Source: Cobetia amphilecti (GTDB taxonomy: Bacteria; Pseudomonadota; Gammaproteobacteria; Pseudomonadales; Halomonadaceae). From it: a stretch of DNA of 64,000 bases. Made by a program: the position numbers and the translations under genes. Location of the stretch: the NCBI RefSeq assembly GCF_030010415.1, contig NZ_JASCSA010000005.1. The stretch is one strand, 5' to 3'. The notes beneath the pieces are model-generated. The model saw only the letters and a program-made list of their open reading frames with translations. It made no database searches and was not told the origin of the DNA. This document shows, one piece after another, positions 43,315-52,858 of this stretch (position 1 is the stretch's first letter; the number at the start of each line of letters is the position of its first letter).

Positions 43315-45066
43315 GCGTAGCGGCGTATTGCCACAGCTCTCTTCGCTGTCGCGCAGCTCACGGCGCAGCACCTTGCCGACGTTGGTCTTGGGCAGTTCAT
43401 CGCGGAATTCGACGAAGCGCGGCACCTTGTAGCCGGTCAGCTGCTCCTTGCACCAGCTGCGCAGGCTGTCGCGATCCAGATCCGGGTTGCTTGAGACCAC
43501 GAACAGCTTGATCGCCTCGCCGCTCTGCTCGTCCGGCACGCCCACTGCTGCCGCCTCGACGATATCCGGATGGCCGCTGACCACGTCCTCGATCTCGTTG
43601 GGGAACACATTGAAGCCGGAGACGATGATCATGTCCTTCTTGCGATCGACGATGCGCACGAAGTCATCTTGCTGGATGACCGCGATATCGCCGGTGCGGA
43701 TGAAGCCCTCGTCATCCATCGCCTCACGCGTGGCGTCGTCACGCTGCCAGTAACCCTTCATCACCTGGGGGCCGCGCACGCACAGCTCGCCCGGCGCATC
43801 GCGCCCCAGCGTCACGCCATCGGCGTCCACCACCTTGAGCTCGGTGCCCGGCACCGGCTTGCCGATGGTGCCCAGCTGCAGCTCGCGTGGCGGATTGAAG
43901 CTGACGATGGGCGAGGTCTCGGTCATGCCGTAGCCCTCGGCGATCGGGCAGCCGGTGACGGCTTCCCAGCGTTCGGCCGCGCTGCGCGTCAGCGCCATGC
44001 CGCCGGAGATGGTCAGCTTGAGACTCGAGAAGTCCAGCGCCTTGAAGTCATCACGCTGACATAGCGCCGAGAACAGCGTATTGAGGCCGACGAAGGCGGT
44101 GAACGGTGTCCTGGCCAGCGTCTTGATGAAGCCATCGATATCGCGCGGATTGGTGATCAGCACGCTGTGGTTGCCGCTCTCCATGCTGTAGAGGCAATTC
44201 ACCGTGAAGGTATAGATGTGATAGACCGGCAGCGGCGCGATCAGCACCTCCTGGCCTTCATTGAGCACATCACTGATCACGCCACGCGCCTGCAGCATGT
44301 TGGCGACCAGATTGCGGTGGGTCAGCATGGTGCCCTTGGCAACCCCGGTGGTACCGCCGGTGTACTGCAGCGCGGCGATGTCCTCGGGCTGGCGCGTGAC
44401 ACGCGTGTGCGAGAGCCCCGCCCCGCGCTTGAGCACGTCACGCAGGCCGTGTGCGTCGGGCAGGTGGTACTTCGGCACCATCTTCTTGACGTAGCGCACC
44501 GCCAGATTGATCAGCGGACGCTTGGGGAAGTCATGCAGGTCACCGATCTCGGTGATGATGACCTCCTCGATGGACGTGCGCTTGAGCACCTTCTCGAGCT
44601 TGTCCGCCATGTTGGCCAGAATCACGATGGCGCGAGCGCCGGAGTCATGGAACTGGTGCTGCATCTCGCGCTCGGTATAGAGCGGGTTGGTGTTGACCAC
44701 CACCAGACCGGCGCGCAACGCGCCGAATACCGCCACCGGGAACTGCAGCAGGTTCGGCAGCTGAATGGCGATGCGATCACCGGGCTCAAGGCCGGTCTCG
44801 TGTTCCAGCCAGGCGGCGAAATTGCGCGACAGGCGGTCCACATCGGCGTAGCTGAGCGTCTTGTCCATGCAGCTGAAGGCCGGACGCTCGGCATAGTTGG
44901 CGCAGCTGGCCTCGAAGACCTCGATAATCGAGGGGTAATCCTCGAGACCGGACAACGGCTCACCACTGACGATCAGGTTGGCGTCCCCGGTCACGGGGCC
45001 AGCGTGATCAGACGCCTTGTCGGCTTCCGGGTCTGCCGAGGCGTTGGCAGGATTGGCATCATGCAT
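43306..45066 (-). CDS. fadD: Long-chain-fatty-acid-CoA ligase (FadD type)
   Basis: A 586-residue AMP-forming ligase that activates long-chain fatty acids for uptake and beta-oxidation; membrane-associated in homologues. Motifs: P-loop YTGGTTGVAKGT, YGMTETSP, the FACS signature around RTGDIAVI...RIVDRKKDMIIVSGFNVFPNEIE and C-terminal lysine in KTNVGKVLRREL. Closest in overall form to E. coli FadD (561). The N-terminal ~28 residues are unconserved. Start 45066 follows GGAGCCC; an earlier start at 45153 is not supported. Ends in a tandem repeat and its own terminator. Confidence 0.93.
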   Translation of the reverse strand: MHDANPANASADPEADKASDHAGPVTGDANLIVSGEPLSGLEDYPSIIEVFEASCANYAERPAFSCMDKTLSYADVDRLSRNFAAWLEHETGLEPGDRIAIQLPNLLQFPVAVFGALRAGLVVVNTNPLYTEREMQHQFHDSGARAIVILANMADKLEKVLKRTSIEEVIITEIGDLHDFPKRPLINLAVRYVKKMVPKYHLPDAHGLRDVLKRGAGLSHTRVTRQPEDIAALQYTGGTTGVAKGTMLTHRNLVANMLQARGVISDVLNEGQEVLIAPLPVYHIYTFTVNCLYSMESGNHSVLITNPRDIDGFIKTLARTPFTAFVGLNTLFSALCQRDDFKALDFSSLKLTISGGMALTRSAAERWEAVTGCPIAEGYGMTETSPIVSFNPPRELQLGTIGKPVPGTELKVVDADGVTLGRDAPGELCVRGPQVMKGYWQRDDATREAMDDEGFIRTGDIAVIQQDDFVRIVDRKKDMIIVSGFNVFPNEIEDVVSGHPDIVEAAAVGVPDEQSGEAIKLFVVSSNPDLDRDSLRSWCKEQLTGYKVPRFVEFRDELPKTNVGKVLRRELRDSEESCGNTPLREH

Positions 45067-45586
45067 GGCTTGGGCTCCATGACTGCATTCGTCTGCTGGA
45101 TCGTAGCCGGGCGCGGAGTCTTTCACTGGCAGCCACAGGCGAGAATTCAGCACTTGTTGTTATCAGGGCGTCACGCCCACATGTGAACAATGACATGAAT
45201 GACGGCGTGATGGGGAAAAGGACGGCGCGACAACGCGCGCGCAGGTGCCGGCAACGCACCGACGACACCTCGGCAAGAACCTTCAGGGCCGCCGCGCTTC
45301 ACCTTAACCAGTCAGGCCAATGATGTAAAACGACCGATTGAAACCATCGTTCACATCCGAAAAAGTCTCGTTAAATCAGATCACTACCCTTGTACGACCT
45401 TGGTCAGAGACTAGCCGCGACTGCCAACCTTGCCATGTCGTTATGCGCTTCAGGCCTTTGAGTCGCGCTCGGCTAGCCCTTAACCTTATGCTCATACAGT
45501 CGCGACAGGCGCTGCTGAGCGTCATCACTTCACTCAAGCAGCGGGCATGCTCGCTGTCTAGCCGCCAGATACCCAGAGGACCTCGC
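45067..45586. other. Divergent intergenic region fadD / cysK
   Basis: 520 bp. It holds a small hairpin GGGCG-TCA-CGCCC (45166-45178), and an AT-rich stretch around 45320-45410 that probably carries the cysK promoter. No -35/-10 pair can be assigned with confidence and no gene is visible. Confidence 0.5.
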
Positions 45587-46552
45587 ATGGCCAAGATCTA
45601 TCAGGACAACTCGCAAGCCATCGGCAATACGCCGCTGGTCAAGATCAACCGCCTCAGCAGCCATCCACGCCTGTACGCCAAGGTGGAAGCCCGCAACCCG
45701 GCGTTCTCGGTCAAGTGCCGTATCGGTGCCAGCATGGTGTGGGACGCCGAGGAACGCGGCGTGCTCAAGCCGGGCATGGAGATCATCGAGCCGACCTCCG
45801 GCAATACCGGCATCGCGCTGGCCTTCGTCGGCGCGGCGCGTGGCTACCCCGTCACCCTGACCATGCCCTCCTCCATGAGCATGGAGCGCCGCAAGGTGCT
45901 GAAGTCCCTCGGCGCCAACCTGGTGCTGACCGACCCGGCCAAGGGCATGCAGGGCGCCATCGACAAGGCCTGCGAGCTGCAGAAGGCCGAGCCTGAACGC
46001 TACTTCCTGCCGCAGCAGTTCTCCAACCCGGCCAACCCGCGCATCCACGAAGAAACCACCGGCCCGGAGCTGTGGGACGCGCTGGATGGCGAGATGGACG
46101 TGCTGGTCGCGGGCGTCGGTACCGGCGGCACCATCAGCGGCATCGCTCGCTACTTCAAGACGGTGCGCGGCCAGTCACTCGAAGCCGTGGCGGTGGAGCC
46201 GGCGGAATCCGCCATCATCACCCAGCGCATGCAGGGCGAGTCGATCACGCCGGCCCCGCACAAGATCCAGGGCATCGGGGCCAACTTCATTCCCGACAAC
46301 CTGGACCTGGCGCTGATCGACCGCGTCGAGCCCGTCGCCAGTGAAGACGCCATGGCCATGGCGCGTCGCATCATGCAGGAAGAAGGCATCATGTGCGGCA
46401 TCTCCTGCGGTGCGGCGATGACCGCGGCGCTGCGTCTGGCGGAAGACCCCGCCTACGCCGACAAGTCCATCGTCGTCATCCTGCCGGACAGCGGCGAGCG
46501 CTACCTGTCCTCGCCGATGTTCGCCGGCATGTTCGACGACGTCGAAGGCTGA
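45587..46552 (+). CDS. cysK: Cysteine synthase A (O-acetylserine sulfhydrylase)
   Basis: A 321-residue PLP enzyme that makes cysteine from O-acetylserine and sulfide in the cytosol. The PLP lysine is in NPAFSVKCRIG (around residue 43), the substrate loop PTSGNTGIA is near 70, and the phosphate-binding loop GVGTGGTISG is near 180. The GISCGAA motif and length fit CysK rather than CysM. ATG 45587 follows AGAGGACC; an upstream in-frame start at 45338 lies inside the presumed promoter region. Likely under CysB control by family analogy. Confidence 0.95.
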   Translation: MAKIYQDNSQAIGNTPLVKINRLSSHPRLYAKVEARNPAFSVKCRIGASMVWDAEERGVLKPGMEIIEPTSGNTGIALAFVGAARGYPVTLTMPSSMSMERRKVLKSLGANLVLTDPAKGMQGAIDKACELQKAEPERYFLPQQFSNPANPRIHEETTGPELWDALDGEMDVLVAGVGTGGTISGIARYFKTVRGQSLEAVAVEPAESAIITQRMQGESITPAPHKIQGIGANFIPDNLDLALIDRVEPVASEDAMAMARRIMQEEGIMCGISCGAAMTAALRLAEDPAYADKSIVVILPDSGERYLSSPMFAGMFDDVEG

Positions 46553-46583
46553 GCCTCACGCGTTGACCAGGCAAAAGCCGCAA

Positions 46584-46615
46584 ACACGAAGGGCCGCGAT
46601 TGCGGCCCTTCGTGT
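46584..46615 (+). terminator. Terminator hairpin after cysK
   Basis: ACACGAAGGGCCGC (46584-46597) and its complement (46602-46615) form a 14-bp stem with a GATT loop, 31 bp past the cysK stop. Confidence 0.85.
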
Positions 46616-46643
46616 ATCTGGCATTCAAGCTCTTTCTGCGTCG

Positions 46644-46695
46644 CTCAGCGTCAGCGACTCAGCCAAACGTCAGCGACTCAGCCAAACGTCAGCAG
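46644..46695. repeat. 19-bp tandem repeat spanning the amidotransferase stop codon
   Basis: CTCAGCGTCAGCGA (truncated), CTCAGCCAAACGTCAGCGA and CTCAGCCAAACGTCAGCAG; the third unit holds the gene's stop codon (46689-46691). Confidence 0.88.
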
Positions 46696-47582
46696 CTCAA
46701 GTCAGAAGCCAGCCAATCCGGCTTGCGGCGCGAGGTGGCGGTGCGATCGACCGCCCCGCTCTCGGCCTGCTCCTGCCCTGGCTCCTCCTGGCTCAGCGGC
46801 AACTCACCGCCGAGACTGGCGACCAGCTCGCCTTCGCGGAACACCACCAGCTGACCCGGCAGCAGGCGCTGCCATTGCTCGTTGTCGGTCAGCGGATCGG
46901 TGGCGATCACCGAGACCACATCGGCATCGGTGGTGTGCTGCTGGAAGTCGACGCTCATCTCGAAGTCGGTGAGGCTCGCCTGCCCGAAGGGCGCGCGGCG
47001 CGTGATGTGCGCCAGCTTGGTGGAGCAGTAGGCGTAGAGATGCACGCCGTCGGAGAGCAGCAGATTGAAGACGCCAAGCCCGCGCAGTCGCTCGCACTGG
47101 GCGTGCAGATGCCGCCACAGGTCTTCGCACCGCGCCGGCGGATTCGGGAAGGCGCGCCGGATCTCGCCGAGCAGGAAGCAGGCAGCGTGCTCGCTGTCCG
47201 TGCTGCCCACCGGGCGATAGTACGGCAGGGGCAATGCCTGCCAGTCCGCCAGCTGACCGTTGTGGGCATAGCACCACTGTCGGCCCCACAGCTCGCGCGT
47301 GAACGGGTGGGTATTGGCCAGTGTCACCTGGCCGACATTGGCCTGGCGAATATGGCTGATGACCATCTGCGACTTGATCGGATAGTCGAGAATCATGCGC
47401 GCGATGGGCGAATCCACCGACGGATGCGGGTCACGGAATTCGCGATAACCGCCCTCTTCATAGAAGGCGATTCCCCAACCATCGCGGTGCGGACCAGTAC
47501 CACCGCCTCGCTGCAGAAAACCGGCGAAGCTGAAGCAGATATCGGTCGGCACATTGGCACTCATGCCGAGCAGTTCACACAT
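46689..47582 (-). CDS. Class II glutamine amidotransferase (YafJ/EgtC-like)
   Basis: A 297-residue Ntn-hydrolase-fold amidotransferase. Cys2, exposed after removal of Met1, is the catalytic nucleophile (MCELLGM), and GTGPHRDGWGIAFY and NTHPFTRELWGR...WCYAHNGQL are the glutamine-site blocks. It has no fused synthetase domain, so the ammonia acceptor is unknown. It overlaps the stop of the von Willebrand A gene by 8 bp and is probably translationally coupled. The last ~45 residues are hydrophilic and not part of the fold. Possible roles include a modification step linked to the neighbouring membrane proteins (inference). Confidence 0.87.
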   Translation of the reverse strand: MCELLGMSANVPTDICFSFAGFLQRGGGTGPHRDGWGIAFYEEGGYREFRDPHPSVDSPIARMILDYPIKSQMVISHIRQANVGQVTLANTHPFTRELWGRQWCYAHNGQLADWQALPLPYYRPVGSTDSEHAACFLLGEIRRAFPNPPARCEDLWRHLHAQCERLRGLGVFNLLLSDGVHLYAYCSTKLAHITRRAPFGQASLTDFEMSVDFQQHTTDADVVSVIATDPLTDNEQWQRLLPGQLVVFREGELVASLGGELPLSQEEPGQEQAESGAVDRTATSRRKPDWLASDLSC

Positions 47583-49722
47583 GGGGTTCCTCCCGCTGAG
47601 TCGGCTTGCGCGTCATGCGACGCACCAACATGATCACTACCAGCAGGCCGATCACACCGACAACGGCGTAAGCGATCATGCGGCTTTGCGGTGATTCTGC
47701 CTCACGCTGGACAAAGTCCGAAGCTCCTTCGAACCACTGACTGATCAACGCAGGCACCTTGTCGATGGGCAGACGGCCCTTCATCAGCAGATCATTGAGG
47801 TCTTCCTTCTCATCTACCGCCTGATCCAGGCCCTGAATCTCACCGAAGGACTCACCCTCGATGGGCGAGCGGTCCAGATTGGCGGCACGCCGCGCCGCAT
47901 TCTCGTTGAGGGTATAGGGCGCCAGATCGATCACCCGCGAGCTCCCGCCCAGTGCGATGCGCGCACTGATCTGCACATCGGCACTGACGTCACGTTCCAG
48001 CGGCGGCAGTTCGATACGCCAGCGACTCTCGCCCGCTTCCGCCACGCTCAACGGCTCGCCCTGCAGCGTCGCGTCCAGCTGGGTATTGGCGGTGTTGAGC
48101 AGCGGATGACGCGCGCTGACCTCCAGCGCGCTCGGCGGCGTCGCATTCTGCGCATTGCCACCGATCGGCTCGACCAGCAGCGGGTCGACCACGCTGGTGC
48201 GCTGGCTCAACTGACGTGCAAAGGGCGCGCCATCGCGCTGGCCCTCGATGGTCAGCGTCAGGCGAGCACCACCCGGCTGCTGCGGCGGCGGCATGTTGAC
48301 GCTGAACTGCGCGCCGTCACGCTCAAGACCGCGCTGCTGGGCGCTGGTCACGGCTGCCGTTTCTGCTGACATGCCACCCTCGTCTTCCGGCACCAGACGC
48401 GCATTGCCGTCCAGCGTCGCCAGGAAGTCCTGCTGGTCGACATCACGTGCGCCGTCGACCAGCGAGGCTGAGAGGGAATAGCCAAAGCCGCGATACAGCG
48501 TGGCCGGCAGCGGGCGCGACACCAGCGCCAGGTCTGACACCACGGTGATACGGCTGTCGACGCCCACCTGCCCTTCGATACGCCACTGCCCGGCCTCGGG
48601 ATCGGTCACGGTGATAAGGTCATAGCGCGGCTGATGTTCCCAGCGCACGCCCTCGGGCAACGACGCCTTGTCGGCCAGCGAATAGCGCTGACCATCCGGT
48701 GCAATCAACACCGGCGCGCTATCATCGGGGCCATGGAAGACCAGCGCCGTGAATTCCTCGACGCTGCCATCGATGGTGAAGCGCTTGTCCTCGAGCGGCA
48801 CCAGCTCGCCGGGCACGATACGGTCGAGCGCCCCGAGGAAGGCACGCAGCAGGTCTTCCGGGGTCTCGGCGACCGTCGCCAGCCCGCCGGTGCCATCGGC
48901 GACCTGCTGCAGCAGATCGATATCGGCCTTGCGCGACAGCGCGACCGTATGCACCGTGATGTTGTGCGCCGCCAGCTGTGGCGTCAGCTCATCGGTGATG
49001 CGCTGACGCGAGGCGCTGTCCGAGGCGGCCTTCTCGCTGCTTGGCTCACGCAGGTCGACCATGCCATCGGAGAGCAGAATGACCTGACGCGGCCCCTGGC
49101 CATCGATGCTCGCATCGGCGCCTTCGGCGGCGGCACGCAGGCCCGCCTCGAGGTCGGTGTACTGCTCGTAATCGTCCAACCGCCCTTCCAAGCCGCGGGC
49201 CGCCTGTTTCCAGCCCGCATCGACCGCGCCCAGCGCCAGCAAGGGCTGTACCTGCTCACCGAAGCCCCATAGCCCCGCACGCGAGCGCTCCGGCAGCAAG
49301 GTGACCAGCAGGTCCAGCGCACTGGCGCGCAGATTGGTCGGGTCGTTGTGCTTCATGCTGCCGGAGACATCGATCGCCATGCGCAGGTCAGGCGCAATGT
49401 CGCGCGCCGAGCCACTGCTTGCGTTCGCGTCACTCGCGACATCCCGGGCCACGAACGGCATCTGCTCAGCCTGCTCGCTTGACGACTCATCTACCGGCTC
49501 ATTCACCGACTCGCTCATCGGCTCGCTTGCCGAAGCGTTGTCCGCTGATGATGCCTGCTCGGCGAAGGCCGAGGGCGACGCGAGGCTGATACCCGCCAGC
49601 ATCAGGGCCGCCAGCCAGCGCGCCCCCGCACCCTTCGCTAGAGGGCCGGATGAAGAGCCGGACGCAAGCCCTGGTGAACGGACTGGCTCAAGAGACGAAG
49701 TGACAGCTACATCACGGGGCAT
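47575..49722 (-). CDS. von Willebrand factor type A (VWA) domain membrane protein
   Basis: A 715-residue envelope protein. A basic N-terminal tail and a hydrophobic segment (about 35-55, ending SAFA) look like a long signal peptide. A low-complexity Ser/Glu repeat (about 57-90) follows, then a VWA domain starting with the metal-site motif DVSGSM (Asp118, Ser120, Ser122). The middle is beta-rich with no domain I can name. A C-terminal transmembrane helix (about 682-702, SRMIAYAVVGVIGLLVVIML) is followed by a short basic tail, so most of the protein should be periplasmic and anchored. The ligand is unknown. ATG 49722 follows AAGGATC. It overlaps the amidotransferase gene downstream. Confidence 0.85.
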   Translation of the reverse strand: MPRDVAVTSSLEPVRSPGLASGSSSGPLAKGAGARWLAALMLAGISLASPSAFAEQASSADNASASEPMSESVNEPVDESSSEQAEQMPFVARDVASDANASSGSARDIAPDLRMAIDVSGSMKHNDPTNLRASALDLLVTLLPERSRAGLWGFGEQVQPLLALGAVDAGWKQAARGLEGRLDDYEQYTDLEAGLRAAAEGADASIDGQGPRQVILLSDGMVDLREPSSEKAASDSASRQRITDELTPQLAAHNITVHTVALSRKADIDLLQQVADGTGGLATVAETPEDLLRAFLGALDRIVPGELVPLEDKRFTIDGSVEEFTALVFHGPDDSAPVLIAPDGQRYSLADKASLPEGVRWEHQPRYDLITVTDPEAGQWRIEGQVGVDSRITVVSDLALVSRPLPATLYRGFGYSLSASLVDGARDVDQQDFLATLDGNARLVPEDEGGMSAETAAVTSAQQRGLERDGAQFSVNMPPPQQPGGARLTLTIEGQRDGAPFARQLSQRTSVVDPLLVEPIGGNAQNATPPSALEVSARHPLLNTANTQLDATLQGEPLSVAEAGESRWRIELPPLERDVSADVQISARIALGGSSRVIDLAPYTLNENAARRAANLDRSPIEGESFGEIQGLDQAVDEKEDLNDLLMKGRLPIDKVPALISQWFEGASDFVQREAESPQSRMIAYAVVGVIGLLVVIMLVRRMTRKPTQREEPHV

Positions 49723-49782
49723 GACAGATCCTTAGTCCACGCTCGGACAATGCACGGCTGGCGCTGATCGAACGACGCTCGA

Positions 49783-50307
49783 TCAGAGCGACGGTTCCTG
49801 ACGGTCACGGCCTGCGCGGGTACGCGCCGACGCACGTGCCGGGGTGCCACGTTTCTCGCTACGCAAGCTGGCGCCAGCGGCGTGGCCCTCGCGCACTTCC
49901 TCATCCTCCTGCTCGTGGCCATGAGGCTCGCGGCGCTGCTGGGCGGCGCGGCGACGCTGTTCACGACCGCGTCCCAGCCACCAGATCACCAGGCCCAACA
50001 CCACACCGGCCCCGATGCCCAGTACCAGCATGCCGAAGGCCGAGGCCATGCCACCACCATCCTTCTGCACCACGCTGACGGCAAAGGCCACGATGGCCGG
50101 TGCAAGGCCGGTGTAGGCATCTTCCGCGACGCTGGCCGTGACGTGAAAACTGGTCGGCACGGCGATCATGCCGGCGATACCGCCGACCAGGATCCAGCGC
50201 AGGAAACGCGGCAGTATTCGCACCGCCATATAGCCGGTAAACAGCACTACCGCTGCCAGGCCAAAATAGATCAGCCACATCTGCGGCAGCGAATCGGAAA
50301 TCATCAT
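49783..50307 (-). CDS. Small membrane protein with charged C-terminal tail, unknown function
   Basis: A 174-residue protein I do not recognise. Three to four hydrophobic segments lie at roughly 8-28, 38-58, 65-85 and 90-112. An Arg/Glu-rich, likely cytosolic tail of about 60 residues follows (GREQRRRAAQQRREPHG...). The start at 50307 (ATGATG) is preceded by AGGAG at good distance; an upstream in-frame start at 50385 is not supported. It is 60 bp upstream of the VWA gene on the same strand and is presumably the first gene of a three-gene operon with the VWA protein and the amidotransferase. Confidence 0.72.
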   Translation of the reverse strand: MMISDSLPQMWLIYFGLAAVVLFTGYMAVRILPRFLRWILVGGIAGMIAVPTSFHVTASVAEDAYTGLAPAIVAFAVSVVQKDGGGMASAFGMLVLGIGAGVVLGLVIWWLGRGREQRRRAAQQRREPHGHEQEDEEVREGHAAGASLRSEKRGTPARASARTRAGRDRQEPSL

Positions 50308-50574
50308 GCCCTTCACTCCTGTCATAACATCCTGTCGAGACTGACATTCTGAGGGGTGCCTGTCCTGTGCAGAAGCAGCCGGCACCTCAGTTCAGCCATC
50401 GAGTCATCCCATCATCGGGGCCACACGCTGCGTGGCACCAGAGGCTGCGCATTCATCTCTCACGGCGGCGATGCCTCCCATGAGGCAAGGGCTTGCGCAC
50501 GCTGTGGGACAGGCTCAATGTTACACTCCATGCCCGCCCGACACACTCGAGCACCCCACTTTCAAGAGGTAGCC

Positions 50575-52695
50575 ATGCCCGATAGCCCCGTCCAGCGCCA
50601 TTATCGTGCCGATGACCCCGAATGGCACTGGCTTGAAGAACGCGACACGCCAGAGGTCACCACCTTTCTCACGGCGGCCAACGCCGAGAGCGATCGCTGG
50701 TTCGCCCCGCTCGCGCCGCTGAGCGACGCCCTCTATCACGGCCATCTTGCGCGCCGCGAACTGGCCGTCTCAAGCCTGGCCGAGGCACTGGATCACTACG
50801 TCTATTGGAGCGAGACCGCGGCCGACGCCGACTATCCGGTCTGGTGGCGCCATGCGATCGGTGCCGACCCCGCCGATACCCGCCAGCACGAATGCCTGCT
50901 GGACCTGCAGAGCCTGTCGCGCCATCACGACTTCGTCGAGCTGGGCGAGATGGCCATCTCCCCGGATGAACAGCAACTGGCATGGACTCTGGACACCAGC
51001 GGCGACGAGGTGTTCAGCCTGCGTCTTGCAACACTGAACGCGACGAATGGCGACTCACGCAACGCCGGCCACGATGACGAGTGCCTGCTGGAGGATATCG
51101 GGCCGGACCTGGTGTGGGCCGAGGACGGCCAGCACCTGCTGTTCACGCGCTATGACAGCACCCAGCGCCCCTTCGAGATCTGGTGTCTGAATGTCGAGAG
51201 CCGCGCCGAGACGCTGCTCTATCGCGAGGAAGACAGCGAATTCTGGGTCGGCATGGGCAAGACCCGCTCACGCGCCTGGCTGATTCTGGAGACCGCCTCC
51301 AAGGACACCAGCGAGACCTGGTTGCTCAAGGCCGTCGCCCCGCTGGGTGAGATGCGCCTGGTGCGCGCCCGCGAGACCGGTGTCGAGTACGGCGTCGATC
51401 ACCGCCCCGGCCACTTCTATGTGCTGCACAACAGGCAAGCGCCGCACTTCCAGCTCGATATCGCCTCCGAGCATGCGCCCGGCGACTGGCAGCCACTGAT
51501 CGCCACCCGCGATGAGGTGACGCTGGAAGGCGTCGAGGCCTTCAGCTGGGGTCTGATGGTCGATGAACGCGATCACCGTCAGGCCCAGGCCTGGCTGCGG
51601 GTGATCGAATTCGAGGGCACGGCGCCGACACAGACGATCTGCCGCGACGAACGCCTGGCGATGCCGGAGCAACCGCTGAGCCAGGGGCTGGGCGACTGCC
51701 CGCATTTCGACGCTCGCCGCCTGCGCATCCGCGAGGAGAGCTTCACCACGCCGCCGAGCTGGATCGAGCTCGACCTCGACACGGGAGAGCGCCGCCTGCT
51801 CAAGCGTCAGACCGTGCATGGCGATCTCGCGCCCGAGCAGCTGATCAGCCGACGCCTGTGGGCGACTTCCGACGATGGTGAACAGGTGCCGGTCTCGGTG
51901 GTCATGCGGCGCGACCTGTGTGATGACGCAGGCCACCCCCACGCTCCGTTGCCGGTATTGCTCTACGGCTATGGCGCCTACGGCGAGACGCTGGATCCCT
52001 GGTTCTCGATCGCCCGCCTGGAACTGCTGACGCGCGGCGTCGCCTTCGCGGTCGCCCACGTGCGGGGCGGCGGAGACCGTGGCGAGCCCTGGTATCTGGC
52101 CGGCAAGCTGGAGCACAAGGAAAACAGCTTCAACGACTTCCTCGCCGCGCGTGATGCGTTGGTCGAGCAAGGCGTCGGGGCCGCGGATCGCATTGCCGCC
52201 TACGGTGCCAGCGCCGGTGGCCTGCTGGTCGGCGCCAGCCTCAACAAGCGTCCCGAGGCCTTCTGCGCCGCGGTGCTCGATGTGCCCTTCGTCGATGTGC
52301 TGCGCACCATGGAAAATCCGGAGCTGCCGCTGACCACCGCGGAATACACCGAGTGGGGCAACCCGCACGAAAACGAGGCGCGGCGTCGCATCCGCGCCTA
52401 TTCGCCGCTGGACAACCTGAGTGCCGCGCCCTATCCGCCGCTGTTCCTGCAGGGCAGCTGGCATGACACCCGCGTGCCCTACTGGGAGCCGGCCAAGCTG
52501 TATGCGCGTCTGCGCCGGATGGACTGCACGCTGCATCCGGTCCTGTTGCGCACCGACATGAGCTCCGGCCACGGCGGCGCCTCGGGTCGCTTCAAGGCGT
52601 GGCGTGACAATGCGCGCCAGGACGCCTTCCTGCTGTGGGCGCTGGGCGTGTGCGAGAAAGCCGACGGCAATGAGGCCATGCGCGACGACGACTGA
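50575..52695 (+). CDS. ptrB: Oligopeptidase B (S9 prolyl oligopeptidase family)
   Basis: A 706-residue cytosolic serine peptidase that cleaves short peptides after basic residues. An N-terminal beta-propeller (about 60-420) covers the alpha/beta-hydrolase domain. Catalytic Ser in YGASAGG (around 543), Asp around 631 in HDTRVPYWEP and His around 665 in SGHGG complete the triad. Length and motifs match E. coli PtrB (686). ATG 50575 follows AGAGGT. It is divergent from the membrane-protein operon. Confidence 0.93.
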   Translation: MPDSPVQRHYRADDPEWHWLEERDTPEVTTFLTAANAESDRWFAPLAPLSDALYHGHLARRELAVSSLAEALDHYVYWSETAADADYPVWWRHAIGADPADTRQHECLLDLQSLSRHHDFVELGEMAISPDEQQLAWTLDTSGDEVFSLRLATLNATNGDSRNAGHDDECLLEDIGPDLVWAEDGQHLLFTRYDSTQRPFEIWCLNVESRAETLLYREEDSEFWVGMGKTRSRAWLILETASKDTSETWLLKAVAPLGEMRLVRARETGVEYGVDHRPGHFYVLHNRQAPHFQLDIASEHAPGDWQPLIATRDEVTLEGVEAFSWGLMVDERDHRQAQAWLRVIEFEGTAPTQTICRDERLAMPEQPLSQGLGDCPHFDARRLRIREESFTTPPSWIELDLDTGERRLLKRQTVHGDLAPEQLISRRLWATSDDGEQVPVSVVMRRDLCDDAGHPHAPLPVLLYGYGAYGETLDPWFSIARLELLTRGVAFAVAHVRGGGDRGEPWYLAGKLEHKENSFNDFLAARDALVEQGVGAADRIAAYGASAGGLLVGASLNKRPEAFCAAVLDVPFVDVLRTMENPELPLTTAEYTEWGNPHENEARRRIRAYSPLDNLSAAPYPPLFLQGSWHDTRVPYWEPAKLYARLRRMDCTLHPVLLRTDMSSGHGGASGRFKAWRDNARQDAFLLWALGVCEKADGNEAMRDDD

Positions 52696-52765
52696 GGTGC
52701 CTGTGCTTGCGTGTCTTTCGCACAGCGCTGTGACTGTCGGATAGCACCCTGACAGCCGCATACGA

Positions 52766-52799
52766 CAAGGCCCCCGCCGGTTACCCGGCGGGGGCCTTG
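52766..52799. terminator. Terminator hairpin between ptrB and the 508-residue catalase gene
   Basis: CAAGGCCCCCGCCGG (52766-52780) and its exact complement (52785-52799) around a 4-nt loop, between convergent genes. Confidence 0.88.
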
Positions 52800-52858
52800 A
52801 TGTTTTCGTCAGCTCAAGGGAGCACTACTGACCTGACGAAGGGTGCAACATGACTGAC

